Positions 9,401 to 18,891 of a stretch of 48,992 nucleotides of DNA are shown piece by piece. The notes under the pieces were generated by a model. It worked only from the letters and a program-made list of their open reading frames with translations, ran no database searches and had not been told where the DNA came from. How positions within the stretch are numbered: position 1 is the stretch's first letter; the number at the start of each line of letters is the position of its first letter. The position numbers were made by a program, and so were the translations under genes. The stretch comes from Chrysochromulina tobinii (lineage: Eukaryota; Haptophyta; Prymnesiales; Chrysochromulinaceae), in assembly GCA_001275005.1 (NCBI GenBank), contig JWZX01003323.1, positions 1 to 48,992 on the forward strand. Reading direction: 5' to 3'.

Positions 9401-11294
9401 CCCACAGTGTCACCACGTCTGGAGCGTAGGCCACCGCCAGCAGCGTGCCATCCGCGCTGAAGGCAACGGCTGTGGCGGCCGTCTGGCGGTAGTAACCGAC
9501 AGAGCGGCACGCCCACCGGACGCTCGAAGCCTCGGAGCCATGCAGAATGGTGCTCGCATCGCCGCCGCCGGCCGTGCCTGCGCCCACCACGGCGCCCACA
9601 CGTGCCTTGGCGTCGGCGTGTGGGGGGCTGAGGAGACCTTCCCACAGCTTGAATTTCGCATCGGTCGCGGCGGAAGCGACGAGGAGGAGGCGTGGATGGA
9701 AGGTGAGCCCCGTGACGCGCCCCTGGTGCGGCTGTGGCACGCGCGCCGCGAGCACCCACTCGCCCTCCGACAGCCTCCAGAGCTTCAGAGCGGAGTGCTG
9801 GCGCAGCTCGGCCTCTGAGCGTGACTCAACGGAGGCGAGCGCCATGCCGTCGGCAGAGAGGCAAGCGAGGCTCACCTGCACAAGGGCAGCGCCGCCCGCA
9901 GCGGACGGTGGATTCGCAGCGCGCGCCGCCGCGTCATCCGTCGTCGCGCCCCCGAGCGCGGGGAGCGAGCCGGACACGTTGCGTGGCGCCACCTCCAGAG
10001 AGCCGAGCTGCTTATCGTACTGGGGGGCCCACCACTGCAGACGACCCCCCGCGCCCCCCCCATGGAGCACGACGCTGCGTGTGCGCGCGTCGGCGGCCAT
10101 ACGCGAGGCCAGGAGCAGCCCGTGCACGTGCAGTCGCACCTCATTCCTCGCGAGGTCGATCAGACGCACCGTATTGTCCGCACCGAGCACCGCAGCGCCC
10201 GTGCCGTCGGCCGTCGTGGCGAGAGCGGTGAGCGGAGCGCCCAAGCGAGGGAGGAAGCCTCGGTGCGCCGAGTCGAGCTGCCACGAGACGAGGACGCCCT
10301 CGCGCCCGGCCGAGTACAAGTACGCGCCGTCCGCGGAGAAGGCGAGCGCGCCCAGCCGCTGCGCGTGCCAGTGGCGTTCCGATGCGCGCAGCGGGCCACT
10401 CGCGCCACCGTCGACGCGCCAGAGGCAGATGCGCCCGCAGTCGTCGCCCGAGGCGGCGAGTGGCTCGGTGGGCGAGAGGGCGAAGCACGTCATCTCGCGC
10501 CGCTGGTTGACGTCCACGAGCGTCCCCGCCGCCACGTCATGCAGCCGGAGCATCTTGCCGCACAGCGCGCCGACCACCGACGACCCGCCGCCGCACCTGC
10601 CGACGGCGAGCGCCGTCGCGCCACGCGCCTTGAAGAGGAAGGTGGCCGCCGCGGGCCACGGGCGCGCAGCGGAGCCGAAACTGGTGCTCATCGCCGCGCC
10701 GCCGCCGCCGCTGCTCGTCGCGGAGGGGCCCACCACCGCCATGCCCTCGTCCTCCGCCTCGGCGCCATCGCCCTCCGCGGGTGGGCGCGCGGCGGCCGGG
10801 CGTGCGAGATACGAGGCGGCCCAGTCCGTCTGGCTCTCGATGGCTTTACGGCCCAGTCCGACCGAGTAGACGCGGCCCGCGTGCACGAGGCCCTGACAGT
10901 AGACCGGCACGTCGGACGGCGGCGCCTCGCTGCCGCCGCCGCCGGTGAGCACGATTGCGGTCGGTTCGGGCTGTGCAGCGTCGAGCGCCATCGCGAGGAT
11001 GGGCAGGCCGACGCACACGACGCGGAGCACCTTGGCTTCGTCCAGGTCCCAGAGCAGGATACGCCCGTCCACCGATGCCGAGAAGGCCTGCAGCTCCAAC
11101 GTCGGGTGCTGCACGACCGCCGTCACCTCGGCGGTGTGGCCGACGAGCGTGCGCACCTGCGCGCCCGTGACGGTCGAGAAGAGCTTGATCACGTAGCCCG
11201 AGCAGCACAGCAGAAACTTTGAGTCGGACGTGTACGCGATGCGCGTGAGCAGTCCGCCCGAGGAACGCGGGACCGGCGCAGAGCTGGAAGACAT
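6486..11294 (-). CDS. WDR75: WDR75/Utp17-like WD40 protein with SAP-domain C-terminal extension
   Basis: Single uninterrupted frame, 1602 aa from the ATG at 11294; the frame is open further upstream, but the WD40 homology begins just after this Met. Residues 1 to about 960 are WD40 repeats matching WDR75/Utp17 (GYVIKLFSTVTG, SASVDGRILLWDLD, VTGLTFHP, AVAFSADGTLLAVAY). They end with NVPSHLLPPVTVL, which resembles the C-terminal end of Utp17 proteins. Utp17 belongs to the t-UTP/UtpA subcomplex of the small-subunit processome and acts in nucleolar pre-rRNA transcription and processing. Some 640 further residues follow: a Lys/Glu coiled coil, Ala/Pro/Gly-rich linkers with perfect DNA repeats (around 7320-7390 and 7727-7790), a SAP-like helix pair near residue 1360 (KVTELKEALSARGLSTAGKK) and a conserved-looking acidic tail. 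WDR75 normally ends near 830-900 residues, so this is a fusion or two genes read through. Confidence 0.85.
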   Translation of the reverse strand: MSSSSAPVPRSSGGLLTRIAYTSDSKFLLCCSGYVIKLFSTVTGAQVRTLVGHTAEVTAVVQHPTLELQAFSASVDGRILLWDLDEAKVLRVVCVGLPILAMALDAAQPEPTAIVLTGGGGSEAPPSDVPVYCQGLVHAGRVYSVGLGRKAIESQTDWAASYLARPAAARPPAEGDGAEAEDEGMAVVGPSATSSGGGGAAMSTSFGSAARPWPAAATFLFKARGATALAVGRCGGGSSVVGALCGKMLRLHDVAAGTLVDVNQRREMTCFALSPTEPLAASGDDCGRICLWRVDGGASGPLRASERHWHAQRLGALAFSADGAYLYSAGREGVLVSWQLDSAHRGFLPRLGAPLTALATTADGTGAAVLGADNTVRLIDLARNEVRLHVHGLLLASRMAADARTRSVVLHGGGAGGRLQWWAPQYDKQLGSLEVAPRNVSGSLPALGGATTDDAAARAANPPSAAGGAALVQVSLACLSADGMALASVESRSEAELRQHSALKLWRLSEGEWVLAARVPQPHQGRVTGLTFHPRLLLVASAATDAKFKLWEGLLSPPHADAKARVGAVVGAGTAGGGDASTILHGSEASSVRWACRSVGYYRQTAATAVAFSADGTLLAVAYAPDVVTLWDPLTNELLHSLCQPLASPTDELCYVGFPGEGGALLAHSSQVVLCWHLLSGSLAWMHAATAVLSAATDPQSDAMLVAVALETPAPNADARAGASADAAGPGGARVSGARVSGAPAADAGAASEGEGAAAAGRRYAVLEFGASELLGLPAAAADADAAAASVVVSGSVPRRVWQLGGSAPPRAVAFLPAPSGHAGTPLALTAKGELHPLCAVVEADAAAGADGAAPATVEAGAAAGGSSRSAVASMRSELSSLAAMSGGSRLETVFGQTEFKKALDELAFDPTDPATAAAQAAAAAAVARAGQRDESTLDMAPGWEARNLDKWFKEMANVPSHLLPPVTVLHEQMMKLTLLPPPHLQPASTGRISELRRLVRLQAQREGPEAVKALKETIALVVPLLQRKYPSEEEAEKARKKILQHVRKLERMRDAREAREAQEKGTMGEEGVVGEAQEEAPEEPHEAVEATPMAADQPMSEPTATAPEGRLAKKAKRSKGSAKRLAAAAAAADAQADLEPGAPGPMEAEAVGEGEDEPTEAMDTSSNGARNGARTAPATAPATAPATAPAESSYEEDERFTAEGLPAEGWTSVTVDGYEDIDFGIVVRDFANRPPPTWHPGMGVAGMSNLSAEDQAFWKEHAYSEDDLAAFGEVLKKKINSPKGPKWVSDAPPVPNHRSDTGAATGTATGTATGTATGAGGGAGGGAGGAPAAGAGLEPPLERAQVLEMKVTELKEALSARGLSTAGKKQDLQGRLLEAQEAAAEAAAAAPAAAAPAAPADEGGEDEDEVLAILEGRAAEPPDILEFMNYLPYRRVKAAAAAAAAAAGKFVDDFDPFDPEANPYKGVVLEGSPDGADLQTEIDRAVRMLESTKLEVHPLRGFGLAPVLPGSPAYEFIMAGAPPRPPDWQENPTKAEWIEIAKTYRQRREAGESADDLRVLRAALRACGVRRASKVVDKDDDDEEERLIREDEERRARGGAC

Positions 11295-11511
11295 TATCGA
11301 GGAGGCGACGCGCCTCACGATGGCGTCGGCGCTCTCATTCACGAGGCAACTTTCGAGGCGAGGTGAGAGCGCTGGGCGCACACATCCATTTAAGGCAACG
11401 TTCCAGATGACGGTTGTGAACTTGACCCAGAAGTCCACAGCGGACCACAGGCGATCGGACGGACCATCTTCATCGCCCTCTCTGCTCGGCTCTGCTCGGC
11501 CGTGTGAGCCC
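11295..11511. promoter_or_regulatory. Bidirectional promoter WDR75 / YPEL5
   Basis: 217 bp separate the two inferred start codons of divergent genes, so both core promoters must fit here or overlap the coding ends. A TTTAAGG sequence lies near 11389 and a duplicated CTCTGCTCGG at 11480-11499. Its role as promoter is inferred from position only. Confidence 0.6.
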
Positions 11512-12211
11512 ATGGGACGCATCTTCCTCATGCACGTGAGCGCCTGCACCCCCGCGCGAGCTTTGCCGTGTAAACGGGGCCAAGCCTGCCCGAGACGCGC
11601 ACGCTCTACACTCCCTGCCCAGTACGCGTCTTCGAGTGAAAGTTCGAACCTCGTCGCAGGTCGACGCCGAAGTCGTGTATTGCTGCTCCTGCTGCCACGC
11701 CCACCTGGCCGACCACAAGGCGATCATCTCGAAGGCTTTCCAGGGCCGGCACGGCCGAGCCTACCTGTTTGACAACGTGATCAACGTATCCCCGGGGCCT
11801 TCAGAGAATCGGCTGCTTCTAACAGGCCTCCACGTGTGCCAATGGCGTGCGCCTCTTAACCACCGCGCCGCAGCCCTCTGCCGCGGGCCACCACGCCCCC
11901 TTGAGCTCTTGCGGTAAATTTCCCGTTTGGCGTGGCGAGTACACTGAGCTCTCGTGCGTGCGGGCAGGTTGTGGCGGACATTTACTGCAATGCGTGCGAC
12001 ACGCGGCTGGGCTGGAAGTACATCGATGCCTTTGAGGAGTCACAAAAGTACAAGGAGGGCAAGTACATCCTTGAGAAGGCCATGATACTCAAAGATACTG
12101 AGATCCGGCAGCAAAAGGCGGAGGCCCTCATGCGTCTGCAGTCTCAGCATGAGCAGCAGCAGCGGCAGCAGCGCAGGCGGCTGCAGCCGAGTGGCAGCGG
12201 GCCAGTGCCAA

Positions 12212-12254
<43 letters not shown>

Positions 12255-12375
12255 TGCCGCCAACGGAGACGATGGCGAGGACGACGATGAGGAGGAGGAC
12301 GAAGAAGGGCGTGACGCCGCCGTGATATCGTCATCACCGCCGGGGCCTGGCAATGAGGTTGGATGGCGGAGGTGA
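11512..12375 (+). CDS. YPEL5: Yippee-like zinc-binding protein, YPEL5 orthologue
   Basis: Three exons: 11512-11535, 11660-11833 and 11968-12375, all introns GT-AG and phase 0. Spliced product 201 aa. The 24-nt first exon encodes MGRIFLMH, matching the YPEL5 start MGRIFLDH; without it there is no ATG for the Yippee domain. The domain carries two CxxC zinc pairs (YCCSCC and YCNACD) with the family hallmark [12 protein letters not shown] and [24 protein letters not shown]5 is a component associated with the GID/CTLH E3 ligase in animals. The family is about 121 aa; here an extra C-terminal tail of about 90 residues is Gln/Arg-rich, then strongly acidic, encoded partly by a GAGGAC repeat at 12214-12255. 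Confidence 0.9.
12214..12255 (+). repeat. GAGGAC hexanucleotide repeat (Glu-Asp run)
   Basis: About seven GAGGAC units, inside the YPEL5 C-terminal tail, encode alternating Glu-Asp. Confidence 0.9.
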
Positions 12376-12522
12376 TGGAGTCGCCGGTGGGCCCTACAAG
12401 GAGAAACTGACGCCGGTGATCGGCCCTACGCGGAGGTTTTCAGGTCATTTAGACAGCATGCTGTTACGTGCACACATCGCTGAACCACTCTGTCGTGTGC
12501 GATATTACTAAAATCCCTTGTC

Positions 12523-12837
12523 TCACGCACCGGTCGGGGCATCACGCCTGGACCTATCACTCGGCTTGCCAAATGCCATCCGAAAAGCAGCTTCGCAGTC
12601 CGGTGTCCACTGCTCATGCCGTTCGTTGTTGAACTTGAAGTTGCGCTGGATCCTACCACCGACCGGCTGCGAAGCCTTCTGAGTCCAGATCGGTTCCCTT
12701 TGGCTGCGCTGAAATGCAATGTGCTGCTGCCGTGTGTTGCCGTCGCGTGCCTCGGCCTTGTCGAGACGCGCGAGGAAGTCTTCGGACGAGCCATGGAGCG
12801 ACGCGGCCTTGAAGGATGGTTGTTTGTGCTGCAGCAT
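12523..12837 (-). CDS. Hypothetical small protein, doubtful
   Basis: An ATG-started frame of 104 aa with balanced composition (SLHGSSEDFLARLDKAEARD near its start, WTPDCEAAFRMAFGK near its end). That composition is less Arg/Ala-biased than most shadow frames in this GC-rich DNA. No family is recognised, and it may be one exon of a longer gene or not coding. It sits between YPEL5 and the Kelch gene, on the opposite strand to both. Confidence 0.3.
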   Translation of the reverse strand: MLQHKQPSFKAASLHGSSEDFLARLDKAEARDGNTRQQHIAFQRSQREPIWTQKASQPVGGRIQRNFKFNNERHEQWTPDCEAAFRMAFGKPSDRSRRDAPTGA

Positions 12838-13071
12838 TTGTGACGCCTACTCGACGCCGAGGGGCGGCGTCGGTCGGCCCCCTTGGACGGACAAGCGACG
12901 GGCAATGCGACTTTTGGAAGTCGCGGTATCGAGTGTTTTCAGAGGCAGCTACAAGTCGCAATCTAGCACCTCTGACGACCTTTTTCATCACCACAACGCT
13001 CCACCAGTGTCAATCGAAATTCTGATAGAGCGGAATGTTCATGGAGTTTTCTTGTCAAGTCCTTGGGGACG

Positions 13072-15321
13072 ATGGCCAGCGAGGCGCTGCGCTCTGCTTG
13101 CTGTGAGGATATGGCCACCGAGGTCCTCACGAGCATCGCCAGATGCCTCATTCCCAGCCGTGGCTTGAGCTGCGCCAGCAACAGTGAATGGGCAAGCTTC
13201 ATCAGCTTCATCTCGACGTCGCACGTCATGTATGCAGCCGCGCTCGAGGCCCTGCGTGAGCGTGTGCCGGTCATTTTCGAGGCTGGCCTCGACCCAGACC
13301 CAGCAAGGACTTGCGCTCTTCTTGGTTCACTGCTGACTGGCGGTGGGCAGGCCATGTGGCAAGCCTTCCGGCCGCTTCGAGCGGTGAGGCCATCGACTAT
13401 GCACACTATGCCGCTGCAGGCGCCGCCGCGCGTTTCGGGCGCTTCCTTGTGCGCGCTCGCGCCGCAGCAACTATGCCTCTTCGGCGGGCGTGATTCTATC
13501 AGCGGTGATACGCTCGGAGCGACGCGTCTCGTGTCGGTGCGGTCGGGCGTCGCCGTGTGGGATGTGTTGACCTCGAAGACACACCCGCCCGCGCGCTGCT
13601 ATCACACCGCCGCGCTCTGGCCAACGGCGCGCGGCTCCCGTCAAGGTTCGGGAGTGTGCTCGCCCATGGTGGTCTTTGGCGGGGCTGGGGACGGCGACGG
13701 CCAGGGCAACGAGAATCTGTTGTCCGATTTGTGGTGTGCCACCGTCTCCGTCCCGGTTCCATTGAGCGCCGCGGTCGCTGGAGGCGCCACGGGCCGGCCA
13801 TGTGTGCCACAGCCCCCGCTGAGCTGGCGTCCGCTCGAGCCTCGGAGCGAGCGTTCGCCCTCTGGGCGCTCTTCGCACGTGTGTGCGGCGTGGGCAGCGG
13901 CGGGCGCGCTCGTGATTCACGGAGGGCTGTCGTCTGGAGGTGTGCTCGGTGACACGTGGCTGCTCACTCGTGGGAGGCATGAGGGGTCGGGCACGGAGCA
14001 GTGCGACTGGATCGAGGTCGTCACGAGCGGCGCGTGCGTGCAGCGCGCACACCATTCTGGCGGCGTGGTGGCCGAGAGCACTCTCCTCATCTTCTCTGGC
14101 CAGGTCTGATTGCCATTGATTGCGGCCGAGTCTCCCTGATTGCGATTGATGGCCATTGATGGCCATTGATTGCTATTGATTGCGGCCGAGTCTCCCTGAT
14201 TGTCATTGATGGCCGCCCCGGACTGCTCCTCTGACGGCCCTTCTGATCCGCAGGACGAGACGCTGATCACACAGCACACGCTCACCGCCCTCGACCTGAG
14301 GACGGCGGTGTGGACCGTCACCCTTCTCCCCACAGAAGGTCCACACGGCTGGTCTACGCGCCGGCTGGCGAGTAGTGGTGCTCAGGACGGCGCCGCGCCC
14401 GTCGCGCGGATCGACGGCGCGGGGACGGCTATCAACGGCGTCGGTCTCATTGTCTTCGGGGGTGTCGGAGATGACTTCGGCTTTGTGTCCGCGACTGACG
14501 CGTGGCTCCTGCGCCACGGCACTGATGTGCGCCCACGACGGCGGATCGCGCGCGTGCACGCCTCCGCCTCCGCCTCCACCATCACAACGCGCGAGCATGC
14601 CGCCGCCCCCTCCGCCACGGCCTGCACGCCGTCCACAAGCGCGCCCCCTTCGACCGCCTTGGCCGCCTCCGCCTCGACCAATACCGCCCACGACAGCGCC
14701 GCGTCGCCCTCCTCCGCCCACGCCGCCGCCTCGAGCATGGTGGGGGCGGGTCCGTGCCCACGCGCCTGCCTCTGCATGTGTGCGGATGGCATGCGCGTCT
14801 ACATCTATGGAGGCTTCGATGGTGAGACCGACTTGTGTGACTTGTGGGGCCTCGACCTGCAGCCGGCGCCCGCTCGGGACTCGGGCCACGCGCTGCGCCC
14901 TCCCGACCGTGGCGGCGCTGTCGTGGGCGGCGCGACGAGCGGCACGATGCGCGGCACGGCAGCGCCAACAGGCGCGCCATTCGACGTGGGGTTGTTCAAA
15001 GAGCGCCAGGCGCGCGCCACGGCGGCGCTCAACCAGTCGGCAGGTGCGGCGAGGAGCCCGAGCGCCGCCGGGACACCTCTCCACGTGCTCGTTGGGTTGG
15101 CTGCTCGCTCGGCGGACTGCGTCGACGGAGCCGCTTCCGTCGGTCAGGGCACTCTGCCGCTCGTGCCGCCCACGCCCGCGACGGCGCAACCGGCCGAGCT
15201 CGAGTGTAGCGTTGGGTTGGGCGACGGCCACGGCCGAGCTCAACGTGCCTCACCCTCTTGCATGCTCGAGCTCTCCCGCAATGCTATCTCCGAGCACGTG
15301 CTCGCCGCCTTCCGGCAGTAG
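13072..15321 (+). CDS. Kelch-repeat protein with probable N-terminal F-box
   Basis: Two exons, 13072-14103 and 14254-15321, join in phase 0 across a 150-nt GT-AG intron; product 699 aa. The join links LLIFSGQ to DETLITQHTLTALDL inside a Kelch blade, which supports the splice. The N-terminus (MATEVLTSIARCLIP then FISFISTSHVMYAAA) resembles an F-box, the Skp1-binding motif of SCF ubiquitin ligases. Kelch blades follow with the usual GG and spaced Trp/aromatic residues: LCLFGGRDS, MVVFGGAGDG, ALVIHGGLSSGG, GLIVFGGVGDDFG and RVYIYGGFDGETDLCDLW. An Ala/Ser/Thr-rich loop of about 60 residues interrupts exon 2. F-box/Kelch proteins typically choose substrates for ubiquitination; that role is inferred. 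The F-box call is weaker than the Kelch call. Confidence 0.8.
14104..14253 (+). other. Kelch-gene intron made largely of a 60-bp tandem duplication
   Basis: The intron begins GTCTGATTGCC and ends TGATCCGCAG. ATTGATTGCGGCCGAGTCTC occurs twice, starting at 14115 and 14175 (period 60), with shorter ATTGATGGCC/ATTGATTGC decamer-like repeats between. Confidence 0.8.
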
Positions 15322-16000
15322 CCACGGGGCACCACGGGGCGGGTGACCGAACGGCCACCCCCTGAACCAACTCCCCACAGTAGGTAGACGTTCCTGCCAC
15401 GTCTAGCGTGCGTTCCGTTTGAAGGCTTGTGAGGCCTATAAGGGCGCTCGAGTGTGCGTACTGTGTTAGGAGCCCGGCCCGTGGCCGGCTCCCGTCACGG
15501 TGGGGCTGTTTGATAATTTCAACATCGGGTACATCCCTTTCACAGATGCGCAGCACAGAGAAGACTGTGTTGAGGGGCGTAGGTCCAACCGAACTTACGC
15601 ATGAACTTACGTAGGTGATTGTGAAGCTTTCTCCGGCGATGTAGACGTCTGTACTCAGCGCCTCCTCGGCGCCTCTAATATGTCTTTTTAGCTATATAGA
15701 CTATCGTATCACACCAATAAAGTACCCGATACACGACGCACCTGGGTCATGGGTCGAGATCGCACTAAGATTCACTCAGACTCACGCACATGCACAGTTC
15801 TCAGTTTCGCGCATCTCACCCTGCAGCCGCACGGCATGGACGGCGCATCCATGTGTACATGCAATCGCCAATCACCACCCGCTCCCACGACGTCCCACCC
15901 TCTGCCATTCCGCAATCGTTGTTCCCAACATGTACGTCGATTGCGCATGGACACAGCGCACGGAGAGCCCATACGCTGCTGGGTGTCCGCCTCCATGCTC
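15322..16000. other. Convergent intergenic region
   Basis: Lies between the 3' ends of the Kelch and WD40 genes. An AT-richer core sits near 15680-15730 (CTATATAGACTATCGTATCA). I see no gene, and unlike the other convergent gaps I find no GACCGGG here. Confidence 0.5.
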
Positions 16001-17033
16001 TCACATCACCTCGAGGTGGTACAGCTCCCCTGACTGCGCGCCGGCAGCAATCCTCGGCCAACTCACAGCCACACACGAGATCGGGCTCGGCGCATAGAAT
16101 GCGCAGCCCCCGTCCTTCATGCGAATTGTCGAGCCATCGCGCACCACACCCTCGGCCTCTTTGCTGAAGGCCATGGCCTTGCCTGGACGCGAATCGAGCA
16201 GGTTGAAGGAATCTGCATCCCAAACTTTGATCGTCTTGTCGAACGATCCGGACACAATCTTGGTCCCGTCAGGGGAAAACGCAACCGACATGACCCAGCC
16301 GCTGTGGGCATTCGTCTTCTCGCTCAGCATCTCCAGTTTGTCTGCCAGGCAAGCCAACAGGCGTCAGTTTTGGCCAAGGAGGGGCGATTTTGGGCTCGCG
16401 GCGCACCCGAATCCCAGACTTTGATCGTCCCGCCATTGCATGCGGACACGATCTTGGATGGCGAAAATGCCACCGAGTTGATCCCGTTGCTGTGGGCGTC
16501 CGTCTTCTCGCTCAGCAGCCCCAGCGTGGCTGCCAGACAAAAGCCAACACGCGTCAGTTTCGGCCAAGGAGGGGCGATTTTGAGGACTTCGGCACACCCA
16601 AATCCCAGACTTTGATCGTCTTGTCGTACGATCCCGAGACAATCTTGGTCCCGTCCGGGGAAAACGCCACTGACATGATGTAGTTGCTGTGGGCGTTCGT
16701 CTTCTCATTCAGCATATCCAGTTTGCCTGCCAGGCAAGCCAGCAGGCGTCGGTTTTGGCCAAGGAGGGGCGATTTCGAGGGCTCCGGCGCACCCGAATCC
16801 CAGACTTTGATCGTCTTGTCGTCCGATCCGGACACAATCTTGGTTCCATCCGGGGAAAACGCCACCGACCGGATGGTGTCGCTGTGGGTGTTTGTCTTCT
16901 CCGCTACACAGTTGATGAGCATTGCGATCATCCTGCGAACAAAAGAGACGTGTGTAATCGGCAGCATGGAGATATGTGGGACCACGAGCGGCTGCAAGCT
17001 CGAAGGGCGCTTGAAGGGTCTCGACGCAGGCAT
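16001..17033 (-). CDS. WD40-repeat protein built from duplicated exon-intron units
   Basis: Four exons: 17033-16793, 16726-16598, 16529-16407 and 16341-16001. Introns are 66, 68 and 65 nt, all phase 1, all starting GTGYGCC and ending GGCAG; product 277 aa from the ATG at 17033. Each exon encodes one near-identical WD unit ([19 protein letters not shown], [15 protein letters not shown]). Unit 3 is more divergent ([12 protein letters not shown]). The C-terminus ([18 protein letters not shown]) looks like a true last blade. Four units are too few for a seven-blade propeller, so upstream exons may be missing or the protein may oligomerise. The true start is uncertain: an acceptor-like TTCGCAG lies just before the Met at 16931. 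No function can be assigned. Confidence 0.75.
16342..16792 (-). repeat. Tandem WD40 exon-intron repeat array
   Basis: Units of about 190 bp contain one WD exon plus one short intron. The introns at 16727-16792, 16530-16597 and 16342-16406 share the same ends and a common interior (TCGCCCCTCCTTGGCCAAAA, with one change in one copy). The array arose by duplication of a whole exon-intron block. Confidence 0.85.
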
Positions 17034-17772
17034 GCAACAGCCCACAGCATGCCAGAAGTATGAGGGGGATCGCGCGCGGCGTGTGGGTCGACCGAAGCTC
17101 AGCGCGAACGGAGAGTCGCATGCCCTCCGCTCGAGAGAGGCAGCCCACAGCTCGGGGCCTCAGGATTGGGCAGTCACGTGGCAGTGAAGCGCGCGGGGGT
17201 GGAGAGGAGGGAGGCGTACTGGTCGGCAGCGGCGCGCGACTGCGGAAAGGCACACGCGGAAAAATCACAGCCATGAGAGAGATAAAGGGAGACGCAATGT
17301 GTGCTCACGGAATGCCAGCAGGGCACCATGGAGGAAAGCACCTGAGCGGCCTCGAAGGATCCGTGTGCGAGGGCGGTGCGGTGTGCGCGTGCAGCGATCG
17401 CACCGACGCACACGTCGAGCACGGCGAGCGACGGAGCGCGTAGTAGCGCGTGAGCGTGCACGCGCTCCTTGCGCTTTTGCGATGTCGACAGCCATTTTTG
17501 CGGCGATCGGTGTGAACGACTTGAAAGTAATTTCAACCATGGCTGTGAAGGTTCTGTGAGCGCGGCACGCGTTGCATGTCGCGAGCATGAGAATGAAGCG
17601 ACTGTGACGTGTGCGAGGTGTTGCCCTTCACGCTTTTGTGGTTTGGTTTGTGCGTGTTGGTGTGTTGTGAATGAAGGGTAATTCTAACCCAAGCGACGCC
17701 CCGATTTAAGATCGACCCGAGAGCCGATAGACGCGGCAGACGGCGGCTCACACGTCGACACACGACACAGGC
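17034..17772. other. Intergenic region upstream of the WD40 gene
   Basis: Between two minus-strand genes. Open frames exist on both strands but are Arg/Ala-rich shadows. An undetected upstream exon of the WD40 gene could lie here; I cannot support one. Confidence 0.4.
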
Positions 17773-18660
17773 TCACGACGAGTGCTTCGAAGCCAAAGCC
17801 GTGCCCTTTCGAGTGGACCACAGCACACGACTCAAACACACGCTGCCGATGAGCAAGGTGCACAGCTCGCAGAGGTGCCGCGCGAAGGTGTGGCACGTTC
17901 GACCGAGTAGCCAGCGCTGCGCTGTCCAGAATGGTCCCCTGTAGTAGTAGGAAGGCCAGAAGCGGCGCAAGAGGGGCTGAGGCGTCTCAAAGAATATGAG
18001 CTGCCATAGGTGCTCCAGCACCCAAGGCACCTGCTCCTCGTGATTTCGGCGCTTGCGGTCGGGTGCGCTCTCGCTCTCCCCGTGCCACGCGAGCAGGCGT
18101 TCGTAAAACGCGCGTGGCCGTCGCCGGATGCGCTCTCTGCTCACCAGCAAGATGGCGCACACGTTGGTCTCGTATTCCGACGGCATCGCGATGCCGAAGC
18201 GCACGCATGCGTCATGCAGACGTCCATAGAGCGGATCGCCAGCAGCTATGCGCCGACGCGGCGCCAACTTGCGTCCACGGTACGCCACTTGAAGAACCTC
18301 CCCACCGTCACCCACCCGCACCACACGATGGATGCGCGCATAGAAGCCCTCGCGGTGATGCTTTGGCACGTGCACGCTCGCAATATCGTCCTGCACGAAG
18401 AGCGTATAGGCTGCGAGGCCCTGCTCGTAGTTCCGCACGATGTGCTGCAGGTAGCTCTCGCTTTCGCGCCCGATGTTGCGCAGCCTGACATGCTCATCAG
18501 CCGTTGGCAGCGCGACGGCAGAGCCCGACTTGTCGTACACCACGCTGCGCACGACGGCCGCGCCCTCCAGGGCTCTCGACAAATCGGCGAGCCACGGTTC
18601 GAAAGAGCGGTCGGAGTACAAGGCGACGACGACGTCGAGGGCCACCGAGTGACGCTCCAT
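17773..18660 (-). CDS. DUF3431-family protein
   Basis: Intronless, 295 aa from the ATG at 18660 (the frame extends three codons further only through TTG). The N-terminal strand VALDVVVALYSD is followed by the family-like block LRNIGRESESYLQHIVRNY and TLFVQDD, and later WVLEHLWQLIFF. These match my memory of DUF3431, a family found in fungi and algae with a glycosyltransferase-like layout but no established activity. The C-terminal part has a hydrophobic, Cys-rich segment (ELCTLLIGSVCLSRVLW) that may be a membrane anchor. It is divergent from the V-ATPase gene. Confidence 0.7.
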   Translation of the reverse strand: MERHSVALDVVVALYSDRSFEPWLADLSRALEGAAVVRSVVYDKSGSAVALPTADEHVRLRNIGRESESYLQHIVRNYEQGLAAYTLFVQDDIASVHVPKHHREGFYARIHRVVRVGDGGEVLQVAYRGRKLAPRRRIAAGDPLYGRLHDACVRFGIAMPSEYETNVCAILLVSRERIRRRPRAFYERLLAWHGESESAPDRKRRNHEEQVPWVLEHLWQLIFFETPQPLLRRFWPSYYYRGPFWTAQRWLLGRTCHTFARHLCELCTLLIGSVCLSRVLWSTRKGTALASKHSS

Positions 18661-18891
18661 TCTCGTCAAAACTTCAGACTCGAACCGGAACGTTGAAAGA
18701 TGCCAGCCACTATGCTATTTTTGTAGGACGATTCGGTCTCGCTGATCGGGGATTATTGGGATTCACAGGGTCTTCTGAACCCTTTTCCGCGGACCTTTAT
18801 TATTTAATGGAGGTCGACACCAAGCCCGCTGTCTAGCCGAGAGGACCTTCTAACGTCAACGTGACTCAGCCTGGAGGGGCCGTCGATTGCC
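18661..18891. promoter_or_regulatory. Bidirectional promoter DUF3431 / V-ATPase a
   Basis: 231 bp between start codons of divergent genes. GAGGACCTTCTAACG at 18841-18855 is close to a sequence in the cupin/PP2C divergent promoter. A TTTATTATTTAA AT-rich stretch lies near 18796-18807. Confidence 0.55.

Noticed and set aside
7924-11222. Long plus-strand open frames (469, 440 and 386 aa)
   Set aside because: Antisense shadows of the WDR75 gene; low-complexity Ala/Ser/Arg sequence with no motif.
14203-15243. 346-aa minus-strand frame
   Set aside because: Antisense to Kelch exon 2; Arg/Gly/His-rich without domain signal.
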